37,398 nt of DNA from Mucilaginibacter sp. GTDB lineage: Bacteria > Bacteroidota > Bacteroidia > Sphingobacteriales > Sphingobacteriaceae. The position numbers were made by a program, and so were the translations under genes. The notes under the pieces were generated by a model. That model saw only the letters and a program-made list of their open reading frames with translations, did no database searches and was not told the origin of the DNA. How positions within the stretch are numbered: position 1 is the stretch's first letter; the number at the start of each line of letters is the position of its first letter. This document shows, piece by piece, positions 8,852 through 17,809 of the stretch. The DNA lies in the NCBI GenBank assembly GCA_028287805.1, contig JAQBOY010000158.1, forward strand, positions 1 to 37,398, in the 5' to 3' direction.

Positions 8852-10528
8852 TTAAACCTCCTTATTATAAAATATCCGTTCCAGTAACCGGCGGGCTTCG
8901 CCATCGGGATCATGACGAACTTCACATTGGTTATTAAATACCATCATCGCGCCGTTGCTCTGCTTAAAGGCCGGCCATTCCGGGAGGTCTTTATGATTGG
9001 GATTACCATGGCGTGCAAAGCTTATCCAGGCCATAGCTATCTTTTTACTCAGCTTTTTTGCTTTCCCGCTGGCACCCGTATAGTTTTCACAACGGTCGGT
9101 ATTATAAAATGCAAAGGGGATCTCACTGCAATGGAATGAACGTGGTCGACCGTCCAACATAGGGGTGTGCCATGCAAACATATATAAGTATGCGGGTGCG
9201 GCATCTTGTTCGGCTTTACGGCGTGCCTGCAAAAACGCCATTGGATTTTGAGCGCTGATATACGAAAGTATTTCCACAGGTTTTACATTCGGGTGTACTT
9301 TTCTTAGCACCTGGTAAATCTCTTCACCTCTGGTATTGTACTTTTCTGTTATTCGTTTTTTGAGTCCTGCCTCGTCCAACTTTTCAAGCGGTGCATTATT
9401 AATGCTTGCTGATGCCTCGTTTCTGGTAGTACCTACCAAGAATGGCACACTTGCTGATATTGGCGGCGCAACCGGGTCAAAAGGATGCGTTGGCAGTAGG
9501 CGACCATCAACCACAGGCTGCAAGCCGGAACGGCCTACATTAGCAGGAACTGCCGAACCCATTTTACGCTCTGCATAAGCTATAGCCTCTACTAAACGCG
9601 GCGCTTTAACCCGATGTATCTCTGCTATTTTTTCGCGACTAATGTTCAGATCGGTCAATACATGCGCAGTTATTTGCGTAGCATATTCATGCGTTGCTAC
9701 CTGTACGATAGAATTACTTTCTGATATTGCCTTATGAAATAATCCTTTCGCAGAAGGCATAGCCATCAGGGTAATTACCTTTGTACCACCGCCTGATTGA
9801 CCAAATATGGTCACATTATCTTTATCACCACCAAAATTACCGATGTTATCGCGTACCCATCCCAGTGCGGCCACAATGTCCAGCATGCCCACATTTCCCG
9901 AGGATGCATATTGGCTTCCATAATCAGATAAATCAAGATAGCCAAATATATTTAGCCGGTGATTAATAGATACTACGACCACGTCACCAAGCTTACTTAA
10001 ACTCTCACCATCATAAGATGGATGCTCCTGGCTTGAACCGGAGAAGAATCCTCCACCGTGGATCCAAAGCATTACCGGTCTCTTTTTGCCGTCATTTAAT
10101 CCCCGGGTCCACACATTCAGCCGTAGGCAATCTTCATCCTGGTAACCATCTACCCATTGATATAAAAACCCATATTCTTCCTGTAACCAACCGCTATCAG
10201 GTCTTTGCGGACTAATTGGGCCATATACCAAACAATCGCGAACATCTGCCCATGAAGTTGGTTTTTTAGGCGGCATAAAACGATTTTCATTACCTGTAGG
10301 CGCACCGTATGGTATACCTTTAAAGGTATACACTTCATTACGTGTATATCCCCTCACCTTTCCGGCTGTTGTAGCAGCAACAGCATTATTTGCAGAGGCA
10401 ACTATGCTCATTTCCTCATGATCAGGTAATTTTGCTGCCGACGCTACTGAAGACAGCGTTCCTCCCAAACCTGATGCAGATGCCAACAAACCGGCCTTTC
10501 GTAAAAAATTTCTCCTGCTATTTGTCAT
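8852..10528 (-). CDS. Type-B carboxylesterase-family protein with Tat-like signal
   Basis: 558 aa; SRRNFLRK N-terminus, EDCLRLNVWTRG, GQSGGG at the nucleophile elbow, SFHCSEIPFAF. Confidence 0.88.
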   Translation of the reverse strand: MTNSRRNFLRKAGLLASASGLGGTLSSVASAAKLPDHEEMSIVASANNAVAATTAGKVRGYTRNEVYTFKGIPYGAPTGNENRFMPPKKPTSWADVRDCLVYGPISPQRPDSGWLQEEYGFLYQWVDGYQDEDCLRLNVWTRGLNDGKKRPVMLWIHGGGFFSGSSQEHPSYDGESLSKLGDVVVVSINHRLNIFGYLDLSDYGSQYASSGNVGMLDIVAALGWVRDNIGNFGGDKDNVTIFGQSGGGTKVITLMAMPSAKGLFHKAISESNSIVQVATHEYATQITAHVLTDLNISREKIAEIHRVKAPRLVEAIAYAERKMGSAVPANVGRSGLQPVVDGRLLPTHPFDPVAPPISASVPFLVGTTRNEASASINNAPLEKLDEAGLKKRITEKYNTRGEEIYQVLRKVHPNVKPVEILSYISAQNPMAFLQARRKAEQDAAPAYLYMFAWHTPMLDGRPRSFHCSEIPFAFYNTDRCENYTGASGKAKKLSKKIAMAWISFARHGNPNHKDLPEWPAFKQSNGAMMVFNNQCEVRHDPDGEARRLLERIFYNKEV

Positions 10529-12149
10529 TTTTAGTGTTTGATACTATTCGTTCTGTCGTTTTATGAATCGATGTCGTGTTTTTAAGTATAATAAACAACG
10601 GTTCCTTGTGCTTACTGGCGCTAGCACTTGTAAAATAACCATTGCCTAAAATCAAGTCAGTTTTCCCGTCTCCGTCCAGGTCCGCTGCATCCATGGTAAT
10701 GCCTTTTTGAAAAGGTATATTGGCAGGTAAGGAATAAGGTTGAAAATTAAAATTTCCTTTATTTTCCAGGTAAATAAACGCCTCTTCCGGCTGATGATCT
10801 GAAGGATAGAAACTAACTGTTGCAATATCCAAATCTCCATCGCCGTCAAAATCACGTGCTATTGCTTTGTAACAGCCATTTATAGGGTAAAAATATCTCT
10901 GCGCAAAGTTGTTTTTACCGTCGTTTAAAAAGATGTATACACCGTGGTACGGCTTTAATACGCGTGTATAGTCCCCGTTATCCCCACAGGTATAAATAAT
11001 ATCCATGAAGCCATCATGGTTAAAATCAACGAGGTCAAATGAAGTAGACCCATAAGATGGCGGAAATCTTAATACCTGCTGTTCTTTAAATTCGCCATGC
11101 CCTTTATTAGTATACAAAAAAACGCCCTCTTCACCCTGTGCAAACTGAGCCCATAAATCAGGTAGCCCGTCATGATTATAATCCTGAACGATAGTCCCTA
11201 AAGCCCCTGGTTTTTTTCGCAGCACATGAGATTTATATTTACCATCACCTGTGTTTTCCATCCATGACAAATCACCTACCATGTTTCCAAATTGCGATAT
11301 AATAAAATCTTCTTTGCCATCCCCGTTAAGATCGGCGCGCGTAATTTTTACCGGCCGTGCCAGTTTATCAAATAAGGGTTTATTGTCTGCTTTTATTTTA
11401 CCTTGTTTATCAAGCGCAATACCCCTGATTTCACCGTTTCGTAAGTTATTAGCTTCCAAATTAGCACCTATGCTACATACCAGTATATTACCAGGCTTTG
11501 AATTAATATCAACGATAGAGCCGCTTACCCGGGCAGCAAATAATGTTTTAAGATGATCATCAAGCACTACAAACCTGTTGTTTATACCATCGCTAATCAA
11601 TATATGGTGTGGTGTTACCGTCGTATCAATTTTTACGTAAGATGTCATGGATACGGTGCCAAAAAAAACGGATTCGGGTAACTGTACATCAAAAAAGGGA
11701 AGGTGTTTAATTACAGAAACCGACTTTTTTTGTTCGGGCATCCTGTTAGGCGCCGTATTCACAAAATAAGCTATAATATGACTCCATTTAACAGAATCAA
11801 TTATTGGCTTAACGGGGAAATAAGACGGGCTAACATCGTTAGCCCGTGCATAGCTTTCGCCCCAAAAAGAGGTATATCCTAAAAATGGCCCCATACGTGG
11901 CAAAATACCTGTATACCACATCTCTTTGGTTAATAATGACGGATCGGGAAGCATATGGCAGGTACGGCAATATTGCCCCGCTAACATTCTACCATCCTGT
12001 AAATCTGCGGCGTTCGCTTTTGGAACCTTGGCAAAACCAGAGCCGGTATCAGGAATATTATTAACTGTAATTACGATAAAAATACCAATCGTAAACAAAA
12101 TGGCGATAATGATTGAAACGGTTGTGTGTGTGTTGATCCAGTTATTCAA
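10518..12149 (-). CDS. FG-GAP/VCBS beta-propeller protein with N-terminal membrane anchor and c-type heme motif
   Basis: 543 aa; TM segment, GQYCRTCHMLPDPS, repeated DxNxDGxxD calcium-type motifs; apparent TTG start; stop overlaps next gene start by 11 bp. Confidence 0.85.
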   Translation of the reverse strand: MNNWINTHTTVSIIIAILFTIGIFIVITVNNIPDTGSGFAKVPKANAADLQDGRMLAGQYCRTCHMLPDPSLLTKEMWYTGILPRMGPFLGYTSFWGESYARANDVSPSYFPVKPIIDSVKWSHIIAYFVNTAPNRMPEQKKSVSVIKHLPFFDVQLPESVFFGTVSMTSYVKIDTTVTPHHILISDGINNRFVVLDDHLKTLFAARVSGSIVDINSKPGNILVCSIGANLEANNLRNGEIRGIALDKQGKIKADNKPLFDKLARPVKITRADLNGDGKEDFIISQFGNMVGDLSWMENTGDGKYKSHVLRKKPGALGTIVQDYNHDGLPDLWAQFAQGEEGVFLYTNKGHGEFKEQQVLRFPPSYGSTSFDLVDFNHDGFMDIIYTCGDNGDYTRVLKPYHGVYIFLNDGKNNFAQRYFYPINGCYKAIARDFDGDGDLDIATVSFYPSDHQPEEAFIYLENKGNFNFQPYSLPANIPFQKGITMDAADLDGDGKTDLILGNGYFTSASASKHKEPLFIILKNTTSIHKTTERIVSNTKNDK

Positions 12150-12429
12150 TTCCCCATTGTTTTAAACCGAGTTGTTGTGGTAACGTTTACAATAAGTATA
12201 GTTATCGTATCATTCCAGCTAGTGCCAGTAAACAGATTGAACATTGGTTCCGGTGTTGGTGAACGTAACAACCAGTGCATTAGCGGACGAATTGTTATAT
12301 GTAAAAACTGATGTAGGCTTTGGGCCGTCAGTAAAAAACTGATTTAAATACCTGGTCTTTTTGACAGGAAGTGATCATGACAATAAAACAGGTGAGGAAC
12401 GACAGGTGTTTAGTAGTTAATTTTTTCAT
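12146..12429 (-). pseudogene. Decayed PKD-domain lipoprotein
   Basis: MKKLTTKHLSFLTCFIVMITSCQKDQVFKSVFY*, then shifted frame TDGPKPTSVFTYNNSSANALVVTFTNTGTNVQSVYWH*, then another frame NDTITILIVNVTTTT. Confidence 0.6.
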
Positions 12430-12488
12430 AGTTTATTTTTTTAAGCCACCGGTTATGTCAGCCGGTTTAGTAACTGTAAATAATGTTC

Positions 12489-13073
12489 CTAAATCAGTTT
12501 TAAAGCGTCCACATTTATAATAACAATCACCTTGTTATTTATAGGGCTTAACGTATATTTATTAGGGTTTGAAATAGTTATACAAAGCGCCACTATTTTG
12601 CCTGCAAATGTTTTTAACTGCGTTTCATCAATAACCAGATTAAAGTTTGTCATGTATTGGCCCTGCGGAACCGAAACAGTGGCAGGCAGTGTGTAGGCAG
12701 CACTTGGTAAAAGCACCACCGGCTTGGTTGAGCTTATGGTATTGTTGGCAATAAGTTGAGCAATCGTATCAGCTCTGGTAGAGACAGTTACAGAATAAGC
12801 ATCATAGGCTTCCTTTCCTGACCGGGTTACCCCCAAGTAAACATTTACTTTATTATTAGCTTTATCGATTTTATAATTATAGGTAGCGCTATCCATCCCG
12901 GACGGTACCATATAATTAAGATTTACCCCGCCGGATACCGTTGATTGCGGTATATAAATATTGGTTAAACCAAATGGCGTATTACTATCCTTTTTGTCAC
13001 AACCCGTTAAAGAGTATATTAGGGCCGCCGTTAACAAAAAAGTTAATTGTCTGGTGTATTGTTTAAGTTTCAT
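12489..13073 (-). CDS. DUF1735-type SusE-position lipoprotein
   Basis: 194 aa; lipobox SLTGC; pattern of DUF1735/BT_3987-like surface glycan-binding proteins downstream of SusD. Confidence 0.75.
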   Translation of the reverse strand: MKLKQYTRQLTFLLTAALIYSLTGCDKKDSNTPFGLTNIYIPQSTVSGGVNLNYMVPSGMDSATYNYKIDKANNKVNVYLGVTRSGKEAYDAYSVTVSTRADTIAQLIANNTISSTKPVVLLPSAAYTLPATVSVPQGQYMTNFNLVIDETQLKTFAGKIVALCITISNPNKYTLSPINNKVIVIINVDALKLI

Positions 13074-13103
13074 TACTGTTTATCTTTAAAAATCGTATAA
13101 TAA

Positions 13104-14789
13104 TTAATAACCGGGGTTTTGCTTAAGGGTACCGTTTGAATTAGCAATTTCGGCCTGTGAAAAGGGATAATAATAATTAGCCGGTGAATTAAAAGTTCTT
13201 ATAGCTACGTTTACTTTCTGGTATGCAAAGGTACCTGTACTGGTTTTAGTTACAGCTACACCTGTAATAGGTTGATTTAATACAGTTGCAGCGTTATTCC
13301 AGCGTAATAAATCCCAATAACGATGATCTTCAAAAGCCAGTTCAATTCTTCTTTCATGTTTAACAGCATTACGAAAATCTGAAACAGAGGTAATGGTAAC
13401 TGCCGGTAATGAAGTGCTTGCCCTGTCCCTAACCATTTTTAAGGCCTGCCTTGCTGTAATTGCATAACCTGTAGGTAAATTATCAGGGCCGTAAGCTTCA
13501 TTCATTGCCTCCGCATAATCCAACAGTATTTCAGCATAACGAAAAACCACCCACTGGTTTTGTGCAGTTCCCCCTTGTACCAGGTTTAAATTATCTGTCA
13601 GGAATTTTTTTAGATAGTACCCGGTTTTACTGGTATTGGCATTGGCCATATCATCAATGCCACCCGGAGCTTCATTAATTGTGCGGTTGTTCCAGGCACT
13701 GCCATTAGTTACAATACTTGCTGTTAAACGGGGATCGCGGTTATTGTATGGGTTAGCGGGATCAGGTATGCCAATATATTCATAATCAGAAACCAGGTTG
13801 TCAGAGGGGACCTCCCCGGTTTTTCCGCCTGGGGTAGCTATTGGATAATTATCAGTTTCGATTGTATTATTAGCGGGTCTGCGTACAGCAAATATGGTTT
13901 CATTACTTGAAAGTGGATTTGCGCCTGTAAAATAAGCACCATAACTGGTAGCTAAAGAATAGTTTAACCCGGTTGTAGTCATCACATCCTTTGCAGCAGC
14001 AGCGGCTTTTTGCCATTTTGTTACATCATTTGCAGGATTGTGAAGCGGACTTGCAGCGTATAATAAAACGCGCGCCTTTATGGCCAATGCAGATCCTAAT
14101 GAAAAACGGCCATCATTACCTGCAAAGCTGCTGGTTTTCCAGTTAACCTGCAAACCAGCCTTATAATTATCAATTTCTGATACAATATAACTTATCACAT
14201 CATCATAACTTGACTTTGCTACATACTCATTGCCGGCTTGTTGTAAAGTTGAAGTGATTATTGGCACACCACCCCAACGTTTAATCAATTCTGAATAATA
14301 ATAAGCACGAGCTATGTGCGCTTCAGCAATATACCATGCCAAATTTTGAATGTCATTTTTGTAATTCACCGCATCGTTGATGGTATCGCGGTTAAGTGCA
14401 AGAAATTGACGGCCATTTACAGCATAACTTAGAAAAAAATTAGCTGCCCTTATACCATTGTAATAGGTTTTGTAGAGGCCGGCATCGGGATTATTGTTTG
14501 GATTTAACCCGCCCTGGTTAAAAATCATAGCGTTTGATATGGGTGCGATTTGCTGTGCTTCATCAGAAGCGGATGCAAAAAGATTATTATCAAGGACAGT
14601 GAAGCCATATTGCAATGACGTGTAAAAAGCGTTTCCAAATGAGAATAGCGTGCTGCGGTCTGTAGCTGCCGCGGTTGGTGTTTCGAACGTGTCGATTTTT
14701 GTTTCCAAAAAGCTTTTTTTGCAACCTAAAAATGCAAAAAGAAGAATGACTGCAGGAATAAGTATGTATTTATGTTTCATATTCATCAT
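13104..14789 (-). CDS. RagB/SusD family lipoprotein
   Basis: 561 aa; lipobox FLGC, SusD N-terminal region, RYAEILLDYAEAMNEA, HERRIELAFEDHRYWDLLRW. Confidence 0.95.
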   Translation of the reverse strand: MMNMKHKYILIPAVILLFAFLGCKKSFLETKIDTFETPTAAATDRSTLFSFGNAFYTSLQYGFTVLDNNLFASASDEAQQIAPISNAMIFNQGGLNPNNNPDAGLYKTYYNGIRAANFFLSYAVNGRQFLALNRDTINDAVNYKNDIQNLAWYIAEAHIARAYYYSELIKRWGGVPIITSTLQQAGNEYVAKSSYDDVISYIVSEIDNYKAGLQVNWKTSSFAGNDGRFSLGSALAIKARVLLYAASPLHNPANDVTKWQKAAAAAKDVMTTTGLNYSLATSYGAYFTGANPLSSNETIFAVRRPANNTIETDNYPIATPGGKTGEVPSDNLVSDYEYIGIPDPANPYNNRDPRLTASIVTNGSAWNNRTINEAPGGIDDMANANTSKTGYYLKKFLTDNLNLVQGGTAQNQWVVFRYAEILLDYAEAMNEAYGPDNLPTGYAITARQALKMVRDRASTSLPAVTITSVSDFRNAVKHERRIELAFEDHRYWDLLRWNNAATVLNQPITGVAVTKTSTGTFAYQKVNVAIRTFNSPANYYYPFSQAEIANSNGTLKQNPGY

Positions 14790-14805
14790 GTACTATTTTT
14801 AATGA

Positions 14806-17772
14806 TTAAAAGGTAGCTGTTAAACCCATATTAACTGATTTGAGTGCAGGGTAGCCACTGCTGTATGTCTCCGGGTCCATGTGATAATTTTTAAGCAAAC
14901 TACTCCAGGTAACAGGATTAACGGCATTTACATAAATACGGAGTTTTGAAAGCTTAAGCCTGCGAATTAAATCTGAACTAAAGGTATATCCCAGTTCTGC
15001 ATTACGTATGCGCAGGTAATCACCGCTTTTCATCCAGAAGGTGCTTGGCCGGTAATTATTGTTATTGCCGGTGGTAGTTAACCTAGGATAATTAGCAGTT
15101 GCCCTGGTATCAATACCCTGATCAGGATAATAAGCCCAAGCGCCCTGTGCAATGCTGTACACATTGCCGTTATTAACAAATGCAACGGTTTGCGGGTTTA
15201 AAGTAGTTGATGTTGAATTTGCATAAAGTATATTAACACTTGAGCCGCTGGTTCCCTGGAAAAATACCCCCACATCAAAACCCTTGTAATTGAGATTGCC
15301 GCCAAAAGAATAAGTTAGTGTCGGGAAAGGCGACTTGCCGGTTGCAGTAACATCGGTTTGGTCAATTTTTCCGTCTCCATTCAAATCTTTGTATTTAATA
15401 TCACCGGGCTGTACTTTACCAAATGCAGGCACAGCCTCCCCGCTTCTTAAGGAGCCGTCGGCATTAAAATCACTTAACTGGTAAAAGCCTGTAGCTTCTA
15501 AACCAATAGGCGTACCAAGGGGCCGGCCTGTTTGCGCATTATAAGGATAAGCTGTAGGTACCTCCGCTTCATAATCTATCCGGTTTTTATTGTATGAAGC
15601 CATGCCTGTAATTGTATAACCGACCTGGCCCGACTTATTACTATAGGTTGCACTGGCCTCAAAACCTTTATTGGTCATTTTCCCAACATTTCTGAAAATA
15701 AGGTTATTTCCGAAATCGCCCGGAATGGAATTATCCAATGTAATAATATCACTTCTTTTATCCATAAATGCATCCAGGGTGACATTTAATCTTTTAAATA
15801 AAGTTAAATCAGTACCTATGTTATATTTAATACTTTGTTCGGCGAAAATGCCGGGATTAGCAATAAACAGCGGATTAAGGATGCCCGCCTGGGTTGGCGT
15901 ACCATTACCCTGATAAAACAACCCGGTTGTAGAGGTGGCTCCTGTATAATATTGCTGGTATAGGAAACGGCCATTTGAACTGAATGATCCTATGGTATTT
16001 CCGACAGATTGTGAATCAGAACTGCCGGTTTTACCTACGGAAGCCCTTAGCTTAAAGAAGCTCAAAACCGGGTTTGCCTGTAAAAACGATTCATTGGAAA
16101 TTATCCACGCGCCGGATATAGCAGGATAGAAGCCCCACCGGTTTCCGGGGGCATAGGAATCTGTACCGAAATAGGAGAACCCAAATTCACCCACATAACG
16201 GTTTTTATAAGTATAATTAGCCTTGCCGCTGATATCCTGGTAATGATAAATATAACCAAACTGTCCATCGCCCCTAAAATCAGATTGGTCATAATTAACC
16301 GCAGATATGACATGATGGTCGCCAAACTGCCTGTCATATCCTATCGAATAAGTGGCTTGTTCCCAGTTTTCCTGTAATACCGGACTTTCAGTGGTGGCAA
16401 CAATTGGGGTAGTTTTATCAGTAGTGGTGGTTGCACCGTTAAAATAACGTGCATAAGTAGCGGTTTTATTATAGGAGCTTACAGAGTAACTATTAAACGA
16501 GACTGCCTCATCCATATACAAACCCTTGGTAATAAAGTCGAGTTTTTCCTTTAGTCCGAAATTACCCTGCAGAACTTTGGTATGGGTAGTTAAAAACCCC
16601 AAACCGGATATGGAACCCAAAGGGTTATTCGGATAAAGTGCCGTTCCGGATAATTGTCCATTAACTGTGGGCGGGTAAATATTATCAGGATAATTAGCCA
16701 AATCATTAAAAATGTTTGCCGTTGAATAATTTAATGCACCATTTGAGGCGTTTCCGTTAACCGGATAATTAGGCATTCTGCGGTCTTCGAGCCTTCCTCC
16801 CAGGTCAACACGTGCTTCAAATATGCTAAACATGCTAAAGTTAAGGTTTGTGCGCAGGTTGTACCGGCTCAACATTTGGTTAGAAGTTACGTCGGTATTA
16901 CCTGCATTATATAATCCTTGTTGATTAGCATAATCAAATACTACATTATAACGTGCAGCGGTGTCGCCGCCATTAAAGATTAAATCGCCATCAGTATAAG
17001 GGGTGTGATTTTTCAACACTTGTTTGTACCAATCCACATTTGTGCCCGTTCCGTTTTGGTAGCCCTGTAATTGTGCTGCTGTATATTTAGGTGTCCATAT
17101 GTTGCCATTATCATTACTGACAGCTTCATTATAAAGCGTGGCGTAGCCGTACGAATTAAGCGGCTTATTAATATTTTCAGGGCTTTGAAAACCGGTACGC
17201 GTTTGAAACTGTATGGTTGGCCTGCCTATTTTTCCTCTTTTGGTAACTACCCATATTACACCGTTAGCGCCACGCATTCCAAATGTGGCAAGCGATGCGG
17301 CATCCTTTAAAATACTTATGCTCTCCACTTCTGCTGGAGCCAGGTAGGAGAAATAATTCTCATTAACTTCAAAACCATCCACAAAAATTTTAAAAGTATT
17401 ATAACCATTGGTGTTGGTTCCAACTCCATATGTACCCATGCCACGTATACCCAGGTTGGCGTTATCATATCCAGGTTCGCCTGAACCCTGGCCTACGGTT
17501 AGGCCCGGTAACCGGCCGTAAAGTGTATTGGTAATATTAGGTGTGGGCGTATGATATAATGTTTCGCCGGAAACAGTGGAAACTGCGCCGGTAGAATTTA
17601 TCCTGTCGGAATTAAACAACCTTCCCGGTACCATTTCTGAAGATTTACCAGCTTTAATGGCACTGCTATCGGAAAAAGTTGTTGCCCGGTTTGTTTGAGC
17701 CATTAACTGGCCGGCAGCTGCCGCAAGCATTGTCCCGATCAACAAGCTCCTTAATAAATATAGTTTATTCAT
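14806..17772 (-). CDS. SusC/RagA family TonB-dependent transporter, lacking the usual N-terminal CarboxypepD_reg-like domain
   Basis: 988 aa; plug GAVSTVSGETLYHTPTPNITNTLYGRLPGLTVGQGSGEPG, SILKDAASLATFGMRGANGVIWVVTKRGK; barrel end NMGLTATF. Confidence 0.95.
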   Translation of the reverse strand: MNKLYLLRSLLIGTMLAAAAGQLMAQTNRATTFSDSSAIKAGKSSEMVPGRLFNSDRINSTGAVSTVSGETLYHTPTPNITNTLYGRLPGLTVGQGSGEPGYDNANLGIRGMGTYGVGTNTNGYNTFKIFVDGFEVNENYFSYLAPAEVESISILKDAASLATFGMRGANGVIWVVTKRGKIGRPTIQFQTRTGFQSPENINKPLNSYGYATLYNEAVSNDNGNIWTPKYTAAQLQGYQNGTGTNVDWYKQVLKNHTPYTDGDLIFNGGDTAARYNVVFDYANQQGLYNAGNTDVTSNQMLSRYNLRTNLNFSMFSIFEARVDLGGRLEDRRMPNYPVNGNASNGALNYSTANIFNDLANYPDNIYPPTVNGQLSGTALYPNNPLGSISGLGFLTTHTKVLQGNFGLKEKLDFITKGLYMDEAVSFNSYSVSSYNKTATYARYFNGATTTTDKTTPIVATTESPVLQENWEQATYSIGYDRQFGDHHVISAVNYDQSDFRGDGQFGYIYHYQDISGKANYTYKNRYVGEFGFSYFGTDSYAPGNRWGFYPAISGAWIISNESFLQANPVLSFFKLRASVGKTGSSDSQSVGNTIGSFSSNGRFLYQQYYTGATSTTGLFYQGNGTPTQAGILNPLFIANPGIFAEQSIKYNIGTDLTLFKRLNVTLDAFMDKRSDIITLDNSIPGDFGNNLIFRNVGKMTNKGFEASATYSNKSGQVGYTITGMASYNKNRIDYEAEVPTAYPYNAQTGRPLGTPIGLEATGFYQLSDFNADGSLRSGEAVPAFGKVQPGDIKYKDLNGDGKIDQTDVTATGKSPFPTLTYSFGGNLNYKGFDVGVFFQGTSGSSVNILYANSTSTTLNPQTVAFVNNGNVYSIAQGAWAYYPDQGIDTRATANYPRLTTTGNNNNYRPSTFWMKSGDYLRIRNAELGYTFSSDLIRRLKLSKLRIYVNAVNPVTWSSLLKNYHMDPETYSSGYPALKSVNMGLTATF

Positions 17773-17809
17773 TTTTCTCTTCTGTATTTAGTGATAAATG
17801 GTTACGAGG

